This document shows, one piece after another, positions 1 through 51,802 of a stretch of DNA of 64,000 nucleotides (its first letter is position 1; the number at the start of each line of letters is the position of its first letter). The stretch spans positions 1,302,001-1,366,000 of the forward strand of contig CAVNZM010000009.1 in NCBI GenBank assembly GCA_963693365.1, written 5' to 3'. The translations under genes and the position numbers were made by a program. This DNA is from Amoebidium appalachense (taxonomy: Eukaryota; Ichthyosporea). The notes below the pieces were generated by a model that ran no database searches, was not told where the DNA came from, and saw nothing but the letters and a program-made list of their open reading frames with translations.

Positions 1-113
1 GGCACTGAGTTTGGGTTATATGTGGCGGCAACCACACGTCTTTTCGGGGAGGAGGAAGAACGTTCACTGTGTCGACGGAAAAGACTAGTGATGGATTCGG
101 GTTTTCGGGGGCT
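1..113 (-). CDS. Possible further exon of the C2-domain gene, Ser/Arg-rich, cut by the window edge
   Basis: Read on the minus strand, this stretch is open and begins after an acceptor-like CACCAG. It encodes a Ser/Arg/Lys-rich peptide containing RRHSERSSSSPKRRV, which would suit a linker downstream of a C2 domain. I could not connect its phase to the exon at 735-771, so another exon may lie between or the call may be wrong. The plus strand is also open here and ends at a GTGAGC donor near position 119, so the coding strand is not certain. Confidence 0.25.
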
Positions 114-419
114 GGCTGGTGAGCTTTTTGATCTTTGCAGACTCTGTGTGGGAAAAAGTTAGGGCGCGCCATGTAGAAGTACAAGGATATGTCTTTACGC
201 AGGAGAGGGTGAGGGTTTAGAATGCGAGAGGGTGAGGCTTTGGAATGCGGAGCACGATACGTAGTAAACGTGCACTACGAGACACACACCGTGCAGGTCA
301 CATGCAAAAACAGACCGCATTTTCGTATGCTTATAATCCCATTTTTTTTAAGTTTCAACGCAGCCCCTTTGCATGCGACTGAAACATACCTTGGTTTCTT
401 CATGCAGTTCTCTACCTCC

Positions 420-420
<1 letters not shown>

Positions 421-468
<48 letters not shown>

Positions 469-486
469 AAAAAAAAAAAAAAAAAA
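421..486. repeat. Compound poly-C then poly-A tract
   Basis: About 38 C followed directly by about 28 A. The same C-then-A order recurs at many other places in the window. Translated frames here give only polyproline and polylysine and are not genes. Confidence 0.95.
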
Positions 487-653
487 CACCCGGAGATAAA
501 TCTGTATATGCTAAAAACGCGCAAAAAGCAACTACAAGTACTCGGAAATTCAACTGGCCGTTAATAGCCTGAGAAGAAACCTATTTGTTAAAGATAGAAG
601 CACACCGAAGCATCACCAGCTTCACTTTGGAATCAATGCCACTGTGACTTTTG

Positions 654-676
654 CCCCCCCCCCCCCCCCCCCCCCC

Positions 677-714
<38 letters not shown>

Positions 715-963
715 CCATGCTTCCATGCACTTACTGTTTCACTGGGGCTCTGGACTGCAGACACCCAGCACCTGTAGTGGGATTTCCCCAAAAGAATGAG
801 CACATTGCAAACATGCCTCCCCCCCCCCCCCCCCCCTCCACCCCCGGCCCCTGGTGCGATTATGGTTATGTCCTTCTAAAATCCCCTCTCAACTGCGTAA
901 TCCTTCGTTTAATTGCAGGTGATTTGCCTCTGTCATACATCAACTACAACTATAATCCCTCCC

Positions 964-1016
<53 letters not shown>
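654..1016. repeat. Two long poly-C blocks (654-712 and 967-1016) and a shorter one near 818-836
   Basis: Homopolymer C with single interruptions. Copy number in such tracts is easily mis-assembled. Confidence 0.95.
735..771 (-). CDS. Candidate 37-nt micro-exon of the C2-domain gene
   Basis: On the minus strand a CCCACTACAG acceptor is followed by 37 nt and then a GTAAGT donor. Joined to the phase-2 end of exon 1467-1618 it reads RCWVSAVQSPSET without a stop and leaves phase 0. Strong splice signals and phase agreement support it; the short length makes chance agreement possible. Confidence 0.35.
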
Positions 1017-1017
<1 letters not shown>

Positions 1018-1852
1018 CCGGCGGTTGGACAAATACACCAAGCCACCGACACGAACAACCACACAGTATGCCCAGAATTCTAGTTTTGGTGTTTTTGTTA
1101 GTGTTTTCACGTTACACAAAATGCCTTTTTAAGAGGCTCATGAAAGTTGCCGACTTTTACGTTCAGTGTGGTTCGCACTCGTGGTTCCCACATAGACTAG
1201 GCAACGATGACTAATAATATACTTGGAATGATGATCCCCCCCCACCCCCCCCCCCCCCCCCCAAAAAAAAAAAAAGGGAAAAAGAAAGAAAAGCAAAGGA
1301 GAGCAAACGTAGTAGGAGGAAAAAAAAAAAAACAAAGGCACGAGGGAGGCAAGGAGAGAAGGAGGGGAAAGAAGAAGAAGAAGAAGAAGAAGAAGAAGAA
1401 AGAAAAGAAGAACAAAACGTGATCAAGCACACATACACAGGAAAAAAAACAGCCACCCCACCCCACCTGTAAGTTATGGATACCCTCCGCTTGGTGCTGC
1501 CCCTATCATCCACCACCACAGTTTTCTGTATTGGCTCCTGCCCAGGCAGGGGAAGCTCACCCACAGGCACGGAGACAGACCCTACGGTTTCAAACCCAAG
1601 AAGTTTCTTGGTTTTGACCTGAGTAGTGGTGGAAAAAAATGGGGGCGGGGGTGGGGTTGGGGGGAGGGGGGACACCGGAGAGGGGAGAGGGAAAAGGAGT
1701 TGGTACCTGGCTTAAAACGAGCAATCTATTTATTGATTTATCTTGGCATAGTATTATATAATGATATGAAAACCATTGCTCAGTCCATTGCAATATTAAA
1801 TACAACCACTACGTTTTACCATCACAACTGTTGCTACTACTATTACTACCAT

Positions 1853-1884
<32 letters not shown>

Positions 1885-1922
1885 TTATTGTTATTATTAT
1901 TATCATTATTATTATTTAAATT

Positions 1923-1957
<35 letters not shown>

Positions 1958-2844
1958 TCGGGGAGGGGGGAGGGGAGGGGGGAGGGGAGTGGGGGGGGAA
2001 GCAGTGTGTGTTACTGCGGCCAGGGCTGGGAAAGAAAAAAGAAGCAAGGCGAAGAGATTTGCACTCCTGAATGCAAAATGCACTAACAGCGGAGCATATG
2101 CCTTTGACATTTGAAAGCTACAAGAGCTAACCTTCGCGTGGGAGGCAAGAGAAGAGGATACTAGTAGGATGGCTAGATGAGAAAGCAAATGAAGCAGCAT
2201 CATCAGATCTACCGTAGGCCCTCGAGCACCCCCACTTCACCGCATTGGTGCTTAGAGAGCATGTCTGAATCTAGCCCAGGTTCCACCCTAATTTTCGAGT
2301 TAGATGTACCAAATAACTGGACTGAAAAATAACTCTTAAAGCCAAGAAGCTGTTGTATATATAGACAAGAAATTATCAACACACACTTAGGTTGCTATGG
2401 TTAGGGCAGGCGTAATGTTCTTGCGGTAAAGCGAAGTGTGGGTATACCTTAAACACAAGTGCCTCGTCGTCACGGGCATCCTGAAACATTGTCTCTTCGT
2501 TCCACTCCACCGTTTCGTGCCCCCGAACACTGTTAATTCATTCAGTGTATATAAAGTTAGAAAATTATAAAAAAGGGGGAAAATGTGTTGATAGCTTAGT
2601 ATTATAGCATGCGCATGCCTCGCACTGCGCCGATTCAACCCTGCCTGCACGTTTTTCTCTGCGTAGCAACCTACCAACACACGATAATGCAAACACGCTG
2701 TGAGAAAAAGGGGAATGAAAGATGGGATTTGTACCTTTGTGTTTGATACTTTGATTCTCCACATGCTATTGAAATGCATGTTGCTTTGCTGGAGAGTGAT
2801 CCCAGGTCACTTCTTATTACCTGAACGGTTATCTGGCCCCTCAT
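735..2844 (-). CDS. C2-domain protein, partial gene (four exons visible)
   Basis: Minus-strand exons: 2735-2844 (ATG at 2844), 2448-2529, 1467-1618 and a possible 37-nt exon at 735-771. Junction phases agree throughout (2, 0, 2, 0). The protein begins MRGQITVQVIRSDLG, then has HETVEWNEETMFQD and LLGFETVGSVSVPVGELPL. This is the order of a C2 beta-sandwich: first strand, the NPxWNE-like strand (here VEWNEE), and the D-x-G-x-V-x-V-P strand. C2 domains bind phospholipid, often with calcium held by aspartates in the top loops. Those aspartates are not clear here, so binding may be calcium-independent or the domain may serve protein contact. The C-terminus is not seen; the gene probably continues left of the window. 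The domain call is fairly secure, the gene identity unknown. Confidence 0.6.
1239..1420. repeat. Poly-C, poly-A and AAG-rich purine tract
   Basis: Poly-C (1239-1262) runs into poly-A and then an A/G-only stretch ending in an (AAG)n block at about 1373-1400. It lies in an intron of the minus-strand C2 gene, where it reads as a polypyrimidine run. Confidence 0.9.
1832..1948. repeat. TAC/TAT trinucleotide array followed by (TG)n
   Basis: Imperfect ACT/TAT trinucleotide repeats (about 1835-1915) followed by (GT)n at 1923-1948, inside the C2-gene intron. Confidence 0.9.
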
Positions 2845-4771
2845 TTTCGTCCTAGCTAGAGACTTGACAACCAAACACCCTTCTCCGTTGTATTCTAATA
2901 TATTGCCAAGGCAATGCTAACGATCTCTAGCAGCCCCAAAAAATTGATACTTCACGTTTCTCTAATACTAGCTTATGTTTGCTTCGTGAATTCCTTACTA
3001 TTCCTCTTCTACGTCTTACACACTGTTTGGGTGATACAAAAATGGCTAACGACGGTTGATATTCCCAGTTTTCGCTTCACACAGACCACTTTGCGTCCCG
3101 GGAATCCAAATGAGCCCGGCTGTCTGATTGGTTATCTATACCTTGTGACTGATCTCCCGAAACCCTTACTGACAACGCATTTGAGAATTTCGGCCTCATT
3201 TTCGAATCGGCAATTTTTGCATGTGAATGCAAATAAAACAGTATAAGCATTATGCGTCATGTAAACATCAAAAACAGATGATTATATAACAAAATAAATT
3301 TAAGTAATTTTCTGATATGATATTGATATGTGCAATCTTTTGTTTTGTAGCAGTTGTTCCTTGGTCTGGCTCTCCTCTCCATTCTACATCAGAAAATTTA
3401 TACAGAAAATATTGTTGTAAATACTCCACAGCTGCTGATTGGTTCCATGAGCACCAGACATTTGGTGCAATTTACATCATATCATTATGCATGATGCAAA
3501 GACATGTTATTGTTGTACTATACATCAAACCAAAGCGCAGGTTTGATATTGTAAATGCAGCATTATGATTATAGCACTGTATCAGCAGGCATCAACGGTC
3601 TTACCATCGATGTGTACACGCGTACGTGGGTCATGGCCTCCGACTCACGAATGGTTGCGATCTAATCCTCATCTAGATTTTTGCGTAAAATTTTGCATAC
3701 CAATAATCGCTAGCTTAGCCATATATAGCTAAATGCTCTCTCACTCAGCCACTCAGGTGTGACTAAGATAAGGTCTTCCTCCATTACCCTTTGCAAATTA
3801 AAAAGGTTCAGTTTCTAAATTAATGTACTACCATAATAGTAATTCACAAAAGCTATATAATGCTTTACAAAATACCGGTTATAGTTTTAAATATATTGAA
3901 TCATTGGTTAAAGGTAACCAGCGAGAACCGAAATGAGAATTTGTATTGTTTTGACTGCTTTTTCAAGTTCTTGCCTTGTGAAATTGACCTTCAAATCCCC
4001 TACTCTAGTGGGAACTTGAAAGCCAGTGACGTTTGGCGCCATTTCTAGTTGCGACTTGCGGCCGTTTTTTTCGTTTGCGCTACTACAGCAGTGCGACTTC
4101 AGTGCGACACGTGAAACAGAGACTGACAGCAAACATGGCAAAGCTATAAAAGAGAGACACAGCTAGTGTCAGCTACATGAAACTCGCAATTTGCCAGAGT
4201 GGTCAATAAAAAAAGTGTAGTTTATTCTTGAAAGGACTTCGAACCACTAAATGCATGTGATTTCTCGTTAACCTGTCAAAGGTCCAACTTCCAGCACCTG
4301 TCACGTTTTTCTGATACATGTGCTCTACATCATAACCTTTGAAGGGCCGTTATAAACATTGATTGAGGGTTTACCCGTAGTGTTGGTTCTCTCTGTTATG
4401 TTTTTCCTGCAACTCTTTCATCTTGCCTAGTCGGAGCCCTGCTGGGTTTGCACTGGTACGTCAGGCAGACCCCCCCCCCCCCCCCCCCCCCCTCCCCCCT
4501 TTCTGCCAGGTTAACACTGCGCGTAGGGAAAAGAAAAAGCGCGAAACAAGCAGAATATAAAGGCGGTCTTTGTGAAGCTTTGTTAGCGAAAAAGGAAAGA
4601 CGAAGGCGGAAAAGGTGTAGGGAGCAAGTGAGGCAGCAATGGACCGAGCAAAAGCAAGAAGGACGGTATGGTGTGACTTCATTGCCGAGGGAAATCTTTG
4701 CACCACCCAATAAACGATGTTTTCAGAATGACGCATATGTTTCTTCTTTTTTTTTTTGGGACTGGAGGAAA

Positions 4772-4807
<36 letters not shown>

Positions 4808-5912
4808 AGGGGGGGGACGCAATCAACGAACACAAAGAGTGCATCATAAGGCATGAAGAGAAGTCCATGTGGGTTGGCCAGTAATTGGGATGAATGTATG
4901 ATAAGTGTGTAACATCCTCCCTCCCTCCCTCCCTCCCTCCCCCCTCCCCCCCCCCCCCCCCCTCCGACTCCCTTTGCCGGAAACACTCCCTTTTTAGCAT
5001 TGTTATAATGTTTGCTTTACTTCATTTTCGTCATTAAATCTTTCTTTCCATTGGCTCTTATTTCTTGCGGGGGGTTGGTAGAAGAGTCTTCGGATTGGTG
5101 GGTGGGTGGAGGAAAGAAGAAAGATGGTGCCGCTGGTTAAAAGACAGTTAGGCTTCTTATCCCCTCTCCCCTGCTACTATTTTCTCCTTCTCATGTCCCC
5201 CACTTAACTCATGCTATTACAGGTTGAAAATGGAGGGGGGAAAAGACACCTTCACCCCGTCTCTGGTGTGGCGGATGCTTCTGCACCCCATGCAACGTAT
5301 AGCATACCCCTTCTTGGTCTCTTTGTTGCAATCCTTGGATGACCCAACTGCAGTCTTTTTCCGAGAAAATCGGGTTTTATAAGCTTCAGCATCAGAGTTC
5401 GTACCTGCTTGGTTTTGTCTGTCAACAGTTGTGCTGAACGTAAGAATATGGGTTTTGTTCGCACGGCACATGTTCCTGACGGTGCTAAGTCTTGTCAGAA
5501 AGATGTTTGTATGGGATTTTTTTCTTGGCCAAGATTTTATGTGGCACCTGCTTGACATTGAGGTGGTCGCATGGTTGTTTCATGTTCGTTTGTGGGTAGC
5601 CTGAACTTCTCTAACACAAGCACGTGAGGGTGCTGTCAAGAGTTGTGGTGTGACAGCCAACCCCTCTCCCCCGCCTCCCCCCCCCCCCCCCCCCCCAAAA
5701 AAAAAAAAAAAGCTCTTTCCCTCGTACACCCATTTTCCCTTTTCCTTGTTTTCGTTTTCTTTTCCTTTTCTTTTTTTTTTCCCTTCTTTTTTCCACCTTT
5801 CCCCCTTCCCCTCTCCCACTTTTTTGCTTAGAATCTTTCCTTCTCTCCCTTGCACTAGGGGACCTGCATAATGGTTTCCAGCACTAAACTTACAGTCATG
5901 GATGTGCTGCAG
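2845..5912. other. Stretch without a recognised gene between the C2 gene and the first visible SMCHD1-like exon
   Basis: It holds AT-rich sequence, poly-C (4471-4498), poly-G (about 4770-4816), a CCCT/TCCC tract (4917-4960) and poly-C/poly-A at about 5676-5712. Short open frames occur at 2914-3246 (110 codons, hydrophobic N-terminus) and 5220-5381 (plus) or 5217-5558 (minus), but none has a recognisable domain or a convincing exon structure. The promoter and first exons of the SMCHD1-like gene, and the promoter of the divergent C2 gene, should lie here or close by. Confidence 0.5.
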
Positions 5913-46151
<40,239 letters not shown>

Positions 46152-46194
46152 AGATTATAATAGTGCCACCAGCTGCAGATCTAGAGATCACACT

Positions 46195-46611
46195 CTACGC
46201 GCCGGCTCTAAGGGCCTGTTTGGCAACGCGGGTTAGTGTAATCTGGATTTCGGGGGATATCTGGATATCAAAATCGAGATCCAGATTATGCTGCAGAATC
46301 CGGATCTCAGCCGAAACCTGGGTTAAGCCGGGTAGATAACCCATGGATGCCAAACAGCCCACGTACGATTTCGGGTTAGATTTGCTCTGCTGTTCATGGA
46401 AACGACCGGCCATTCCATTCCATTGAGCCTTTTTAAGGCTCTTGCCTCCCGAATCAAGTGTCCTGAGTGAGAGGCTAAGAAAATCGTCTACAACGAACTT
46501 GCTTTCTTCTCCCGTAAATCTCATACGTGTCTTTTCAACCGCCTCAGTCGACGGTTTGGCTGACTGTGGGGGACTGTCACTCTGTGATTCGATGTTGAGG
46601 TTTGCAGGCAT
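46195..46611 (-). pseudogene. Myb/SANT-like ORF remnant inside the Harbinger element
   Basis: The 138-codon ORF begins MPANLNIESQSDSPPQSA and contains RMRFTGEESKFVVDDFLSLS then GGKSLKKAQWNGMAGRFHEQ. Its pattern of an E-rich first helix and KKxxWNxMAxRFxE third helix is that of Myb/SANT-like DNA-binding domains. Harbinger elements usually encode such a protein beside the transposase. The last third reads into subterminal repeats and past the element end at 46212, so it looks truncated. Confidence 0.5.
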
Positions 46612-47162
46612 CTTGTCGGTTCAAACAAGATTATCTACAAGTGTACTGTGCTACTGGAAGACTCGGGCTGGACGGCCGCAGAGGGTAGGAAAAGAATGAG
46701 AAGTGAGGTGCGTGTCTGTTTTTATAACGTTCCCCACGTGCAAGTCCGTGCGTTGGTGCAGGTGTCGCAGTTCAAGGCACAGCTGTCGCAGCCCACTCAG
46801 TATCCACATGCTGCCAGCAACGGAAGTTTGGTTTGGCGCCCTTTCAACAATCCTTTTTTGGCCACTTCAAACTATCGACGATTGGTGCAAAAGGACACCA
46901 TATATAGTTCCATAAAATGAACATTCATTGGGTCGGACATTCAGGACCTGAAAGGATTTCGCGCTAATCCACCTCCCGAGGTGGATTAGTGGAATCCAGA
47001 TTACGGCCATGTCCGAGGGGTTTGAAACCCAGATTTACGTGACCGGATCTGGCCGTCTGTTTGGCAGCGGCTGGATTTTGAGATTTGGATTTAGCGCTAA
47101 ACCCAAAATCGCCCGTAATCCGGATTTAGGACCCTAAACCCGGGTTGCCAAACAGGCCCTAA
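46209..47162. mobile_element. PIF/Harbinger-type DNA transposon, degenerate
   Basis: The element spans 46212-47159 (948 bp) flanked by TAA on both sides (46209-46211 and 47160-47162). Its ends are inverted: GGGCCTGTTTGGCAAC is exact at both, and similarity continues through (C/G)CGGGTT(T)AG. A TAA/TTA target duplication with GGGCCTGTTTGG-like ends is typical of the PIF/Harbinger (Tourist) superfamily. It contains a minus-strand ORF remnant with a Myb/SANT-like domain and no transposase, so it is non-autonomous or decayed. Confidence 0.8.
46970..47000. repeat. Perfect hairpin inside the transposon
   Basis: CTAATCCACCTC and GAGGTGGATTAG face each other across two bases. Confidence 0.85.
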
Positions 47163-47916
47163 GATCTCATGTTATTGTGTTGTTTAAATTTCTCAGAAAG
47201 ATGATTGCATGGCTTATAAATGATGCGGTGCCATCATTGCGTGCGCAGAGCTGTCCGACGTCGACTGGCTTTGCAGGATGTACGGCCGCGCACAATCTTG
47301 GCAGAAAAATGTGCAAAATTGCAATTCTTCGAAACCACACGTAAAATTTTTATTCAAGTTTTCATCACATCATATCTCAGGTGAGATATACAAATTTAAC
47401 GATCTTAGATATACATGATTTTTCATCTTGGATAGCATATACATCGCACGCGTCAATGATTTGCCAACATGTGTTGTTAGGCCTACGACAGCAAGTCAAC
47501 ATACTTGCCATATTAGTGTGTGTAACTATCACCGTGATGTACGCCCTATTAGCATACGCATTTCATGCTCCTACTAGCATTATTCCAAGAAGAGAATTGC
47601 CATACAACATTTTGCTAACAATACAAGTACGCCAGGTACAGTGTGTTGGGTGCTTTGCTAAGTCTAACATATGTTCCCCCCCCCCCCCCCCCCCCCCCCC
47701 AACCCCCCCCACTCAAGTGATATTTCATCGGTAACGAAATTTCATCGTTCTGTCCCAAATTCATCGTTTGATCATACGCTAGGTACCGTATACTCTAGGG
47801 CCCGTTACGAACAAAACAAAACAAGCATACGAGCATCACAGAGACTCTAAACCCAACAAAACTACAGCAGAAAATCCCCCCAAAAAATTCTTCACCGAAA
47901 ACCATCTACTTTCGTT
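47163..47916. other. Intergenic stretch between transposon and TLC-domain gene
   Basis: AT-rich, with poly-C at about 47676-47700 and a plus-strand ORF at 47381-47734 that shows no domain and ends in the poly-C. It includes the 3' flank of the minus-strand TLC gene; a minus-strand AATAAA (plus TTTATT) lies near 47348, distant for a polyadenylation signal. Confidence 0.5.
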
Positions 47917-48224
47917 CTATTCTCCCTGCACACCCACCGACTCCAAAAGTGATTCGTCATCTTCACACCTCCTATATTGTGATGTTTTCTTAGCCGGCCT
48001 CATAATCTTTACGGCATTGCTGACGATCTTAGCAAACCAGAAGAGATTGAGCATGAGGAAGGCAGCTGCAAACCCAATGCCGGTGACCGTCACAAACGTT
48101 GATTCTTGGTACATGAGCGACCCGGGCTGCAAGGAAGCAAAAAAAAGGCTGTCAGAACGTGCACAGGCAAACTTTGCAAAGTGACGAGAGCACATTTCCT
48201 CGGGATGTGGTACATCGTCAACAG

Positions 48225-48268
<44 letters not shown>

Positions 48269-48813
48269 AAAAAAAAAAAAGGAAAAAAAGAAAGAAAGAA
48301 AGAAAGAAAAAAGAAAAAAAGAAAAAAAAAAAAGGGGGGGGGGGGGGGGGGGGAGACGAGGGAGACGACATGGCAATAATTTAAGAGGTTACAAAGGAAG
48401 GTTGAAAATTAAACCACAAGCCCTCGCCAAGGGAACTGCACACATGGGTTTGTCGACTTGCCGTTCAAATAATCCTTAGGCACACATAACTAGTAGCACA
48501 CCAACTATCAGAAAAACAACAAAGCCAAAAAAAGGACAACAGCTATTTAACGGGAACCAAACATACCTCAGCCATCCGTACGAGGGCATATGTGTTCATG
48601 ACCACCCGGCACAGGAAGAATGCCAGCAGAAATGCTACCGAATTTGCAAGAACCAGCTTAGAGTCCTTTGGTGTTTGGCAGTCCTTAAAGAAGAAAATCT
48701 GCACCCCGACACCCATACGTTAGACCACATGATGGAAGGAGCGTCACAGATAAGAGCACAACACTCTCTTGTTCCTTCATAATTTTGATACAGACACATG
48801 CAGACCACATGCT

Positions 48814-48849
<36 letters not shown>

Positions 48850-49048
48850 TGCCCCCCACACCCTCGCGCAAAAGAAACACCCCGCCCACTCACAAACCAA
48901 CCTCCACCACACACGCATGAGCCGACATGCACACCCACCCACCCAATATACACACACAACTTTTCCTTTTGTTGCACAAACCGTGGTATTATTTGCTGTG
49001 CACTATGGCTTGCACCGTACCATGTAACACAGGCATCTCATCCCCCCT

Positions 49049-49083
<35 letters not shown>

Positions 49084-49570
49084 TCTGGGGGTAAAAGAAC
49101 AGCAACAATGAGAGCGACATAAAACCGGAAAGAAGTTTCAGAAGTTGCAAGAGAAAACACACACCTGGTTCATAAACGGAGTCGAAAACTCGTTCACCAA
49201 ATAGCACGCGGTAACCATGCCGAAGCGAAGCGCCGTGACTGGGTACGCCGAAATCACTAAGACCATAAAGTGGTGGAGGAGAATGGGGAAACCACCAGAA
49301 AGCCCCTGATCGTTAAATTTCAGCGTACAATAACTATCCATGGCCGTATATCCCATGAAAATACACGTGAAAAAATTGACTGTAGGGCTCGAACTTCCGA
49401 CGATGTCTGTTACAAGGGCATCGTCTGTGAGAGCGTAGAGTCCGCCCGTAGCAACAATAACGGCGTGGATGGAGGATGTTACCCTGTGAAAGGCGTAGAT
49501 TATTAGTGTATGAAAAGGGTGTGTGTGTGTGTGTGTGCGCGCGCGCGCGCATGTGTGTGTGTGTTTGTAA

Positions 49571-49609
<39 letters not shown>

Positions 49610-50428
49610 TGTGCCTGTGAGTGTGCACATGCGTGTGCACTTGCGGGCGTGCGTGTGTTTGTGTTTGTTTGTGCATGTGTCGGTGATGGTGAAATGTGTG
49701 CATGGTGCATGTGTGGTATTGGTTTGGTGCCTGCGAGGACGGCCCAGTGTAGTGGTAGCCAAGGATATTTAACAGTGCGCAATGCATCTGTGTGTCTGTA
49801 GTGTGTGCTTGCGCTCGTGCCCGTGTGTGTTTCAGTGTACGTGTCTATTCATTTGTGTACTGCACGTGGCTACCTGTCACATGTGACGTGTCTGGGCTAG
49901 AGTTTACTTTAGGCGATGAGCCTTGTGCAGTTTTAATCGAAAGACAAGCAGCCAGCAGAGAGTCAATGGAGGGTGAGAGACAAAGCTGAAACGGCAAAAG
50001 GGAAAGAGGAAAGGAAGAAGATGAAAACCAAGCAGGGCACGCGGGATAAATAAAGCGACGCGTGGAGGGTGGGTGGGCAGGTGGGGTGGGGTGGGGGGGG
50101 GAGACGCCACACACCAGGGGTGTGGCTTCATTTATGTGTGGCTGTGGTTGCCCGCATGAGCAAAATAAGCCACATGTGTGCGTGTTTGCTGCTGCACACA
50201 TGGTTGTGGCACTTGTGTATTAAGTGCTCCTTGTGTGTGTGTGCGTGTGTTAGCAAGCGGGCATGTGTGTGACATTGTATTCTGAAAAATGCACGCGTCC
50301 ATGTGCGTGAGCACATATACTTTGTGTGTGTGTGGGTGCGCACGGGTGCGCGTGCATGTGCGCGGGCGCGCATATGTGTGCCTGCACGCTTGTATAGCTG
50401 TGTGTGCGCGTCTAGGTGTCGGTGTGTC

Positions 50429-50495
<67 letters not shown>

Positions 50496-50941
50496 ATACG
50501 CCTGCACACACGAAGCGTGCATATGCCTGCACACACGAAAGCAAAACACCTCACACTTACCTCATCGCCCACTGCCATTTCTTAAACGGTGACAGGTCGG
50601 CATATGCTGGATGTAGTTTATCAGAGTACTTGTGCGCAAGCACGATCACACCCAGAAACAGGAACACCGCAAAGTAAATAAGAGGAAGTGACGACCGAAG
50701 ATGAACAAAAAGACCAGAAGGATTTCTGCACCACAGACATACGGTCAGCCAGTGAATAAGGTCTTAGCATAAGCTGTGCAGTGTATTGTAACACAGCCAA
50801 CAACACACTGCTCAGCTAATACTGCGCGCGCTCGTGTGTGTGTGTGTGTGTGTGTGCAGAAAAAAGGTGTGCATGCCTGTGCGCCCACGCACGTGCCTGT
50901 GCAAACACACTGTGCGCCTGTGTGTGTGATCGGATGTGTCT

Positions 50942-50986
<45 letters not shown>

Positions 50987-51270
50987 CGAGCGAGTGAGTA
51001 ATTGTGTGTGTGTAAGCCTCCCTGTCAACAGTCTCTCTGTAAGTCTGCAAGCGTGTGGAGTCACTATTGCTTCTCGAGCTCGAGAGCCCCTCACCAACAA
51101 AACCACTGCCCTAGGCTTCATTTGAGTCCCCCCCCACACAACCCCCTCCTCCCTCCCTCCTCCTCTCCTCTCAGCTCATTTCTCTCTCTAACTCTCTTTC
51201 TCACCTCGATCTCTTCCACTCTCTCACTCTTCCTCCTCCCCCTGTCTTTCCAAGTGGATGTGTGTGAGTG

Positions 51271-51310
<40 letters not shown>

Positions 51311-51379
51311 CGTGTGTGCGTGTGCGTGTGTGTGATAGTGTGTGTGCGTGATTGTGTGTATGCATGTGTATGTATCTGA

Positions 51380-51410
<31 letters not shown>

Positions 51411-51802
51411 AAAACTGTGTTTAGCTATGTGCTGGGTGCTCGTATTTGCAAGCCATGTGTTTATCACAGTTGTGTTTATTTACAGGGAAAGTGCCACTGT
51501 GTGTGCGTATGAAGGCTTCAATATTTCAATCCACACCTCAAACATCCATGTATAATAGGATCAATATACAGGAGAGCAGGTGTGAAAAACACTCACATTA
51601 TGACGATAGAGGTGACACCAATGAACAGCACGACAAACCAATTGGCCGCGGCATCCCATGACATGGGAAAGAGGGCAAACGTGAATTCCACCTTCTCCGA
51701 GGAAAATTCCGCGTCGAATTCGCTACGAAACGTCTTGTTTGGGGTTCTAGACTCCATAAGTCTGTCTGAACTGCGCGACATTTTAAAGTCTGTTTTGCTC
51801 AC
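47917..51802 (-). CDS. TLCD4: TLC-domain multi-pass membrane protein (TLCD4/TMEM56-like), complete
   Basis: Five minus-strand exons: 51597-51802, 50561-50725, 49165-49483, 48567-48698, 47917-48126; phases 2,2,0,0 agree. They give 343 codons from ATG at 51802, or 336 from the in-frame ATG at 51781. The TRAM-LAG1-CLN8 domain is shown by SPFKKWQWAMRVTSSIHAVI, LHHFMVLVISAYPVTALRF, the hallmark NEFSTPFMNQ, and the last helix MLNLFWFAKIVSNAVKIM. Hydrophobic stretches suggest six or seven membrane helices, with a charged C-terminal tail (RRCEDDESLLES). TLC proteins handle or sense membrane lipids; TLCD4 itself is poorly characterised. Length exceeds the roughly 260 residues I recall for animal TLCD4, mostly at the N-terminus. 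Subfamily assignment is moderately sure, TLC domain very likely. Confidence 0.8.
48221..48352. repeat. Poly-C, poly-A, AAAG and poly-G compound tract
   Basis: Poly-C then poly-A with GAAA repeats, then poly-G to 48352, in the last intron of the TLC gene. Confidence 0.9.
50432..50494. repeat. (GT)n microsatellite in a TLC-gene intron
   Basis: About 30 GT units; further GT/GC-rich runs lie at 49519-49620 and 51278-51310 in the same gene. Confidence 0.9.

Noticed and set aside
222-572. Open frames of polyproline, polylysine, poly-Cys/Val or poly-His/Thr throughout the window
   Set aside because: They are translations of poly-C/poly-A and (GT)n/(CA)n tracts, with no domain and no splice logic.
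2914-3246. 110-codon ORF with a hydrophobic N-terminus
   Set aside because: No family resemblance, no supporting context; could be chance in AT-rich sequence or an unrecognised small gene.
4448-4849. Basic ORF (AKKERRRRKRCREQ)
   Set aside because: Runs through poly-C and poly-G, no splice context, no domain.
5217-5558. Overlapping open frames on both strands (plus: LVWRMLLHPMQRIAYPFLVS; minus: a basic Cys-containing peptide)
   Set aside because: Neither frame shows a domain or connects in phase to the exon at 5913; possibly a decayed mobile-element fragment.
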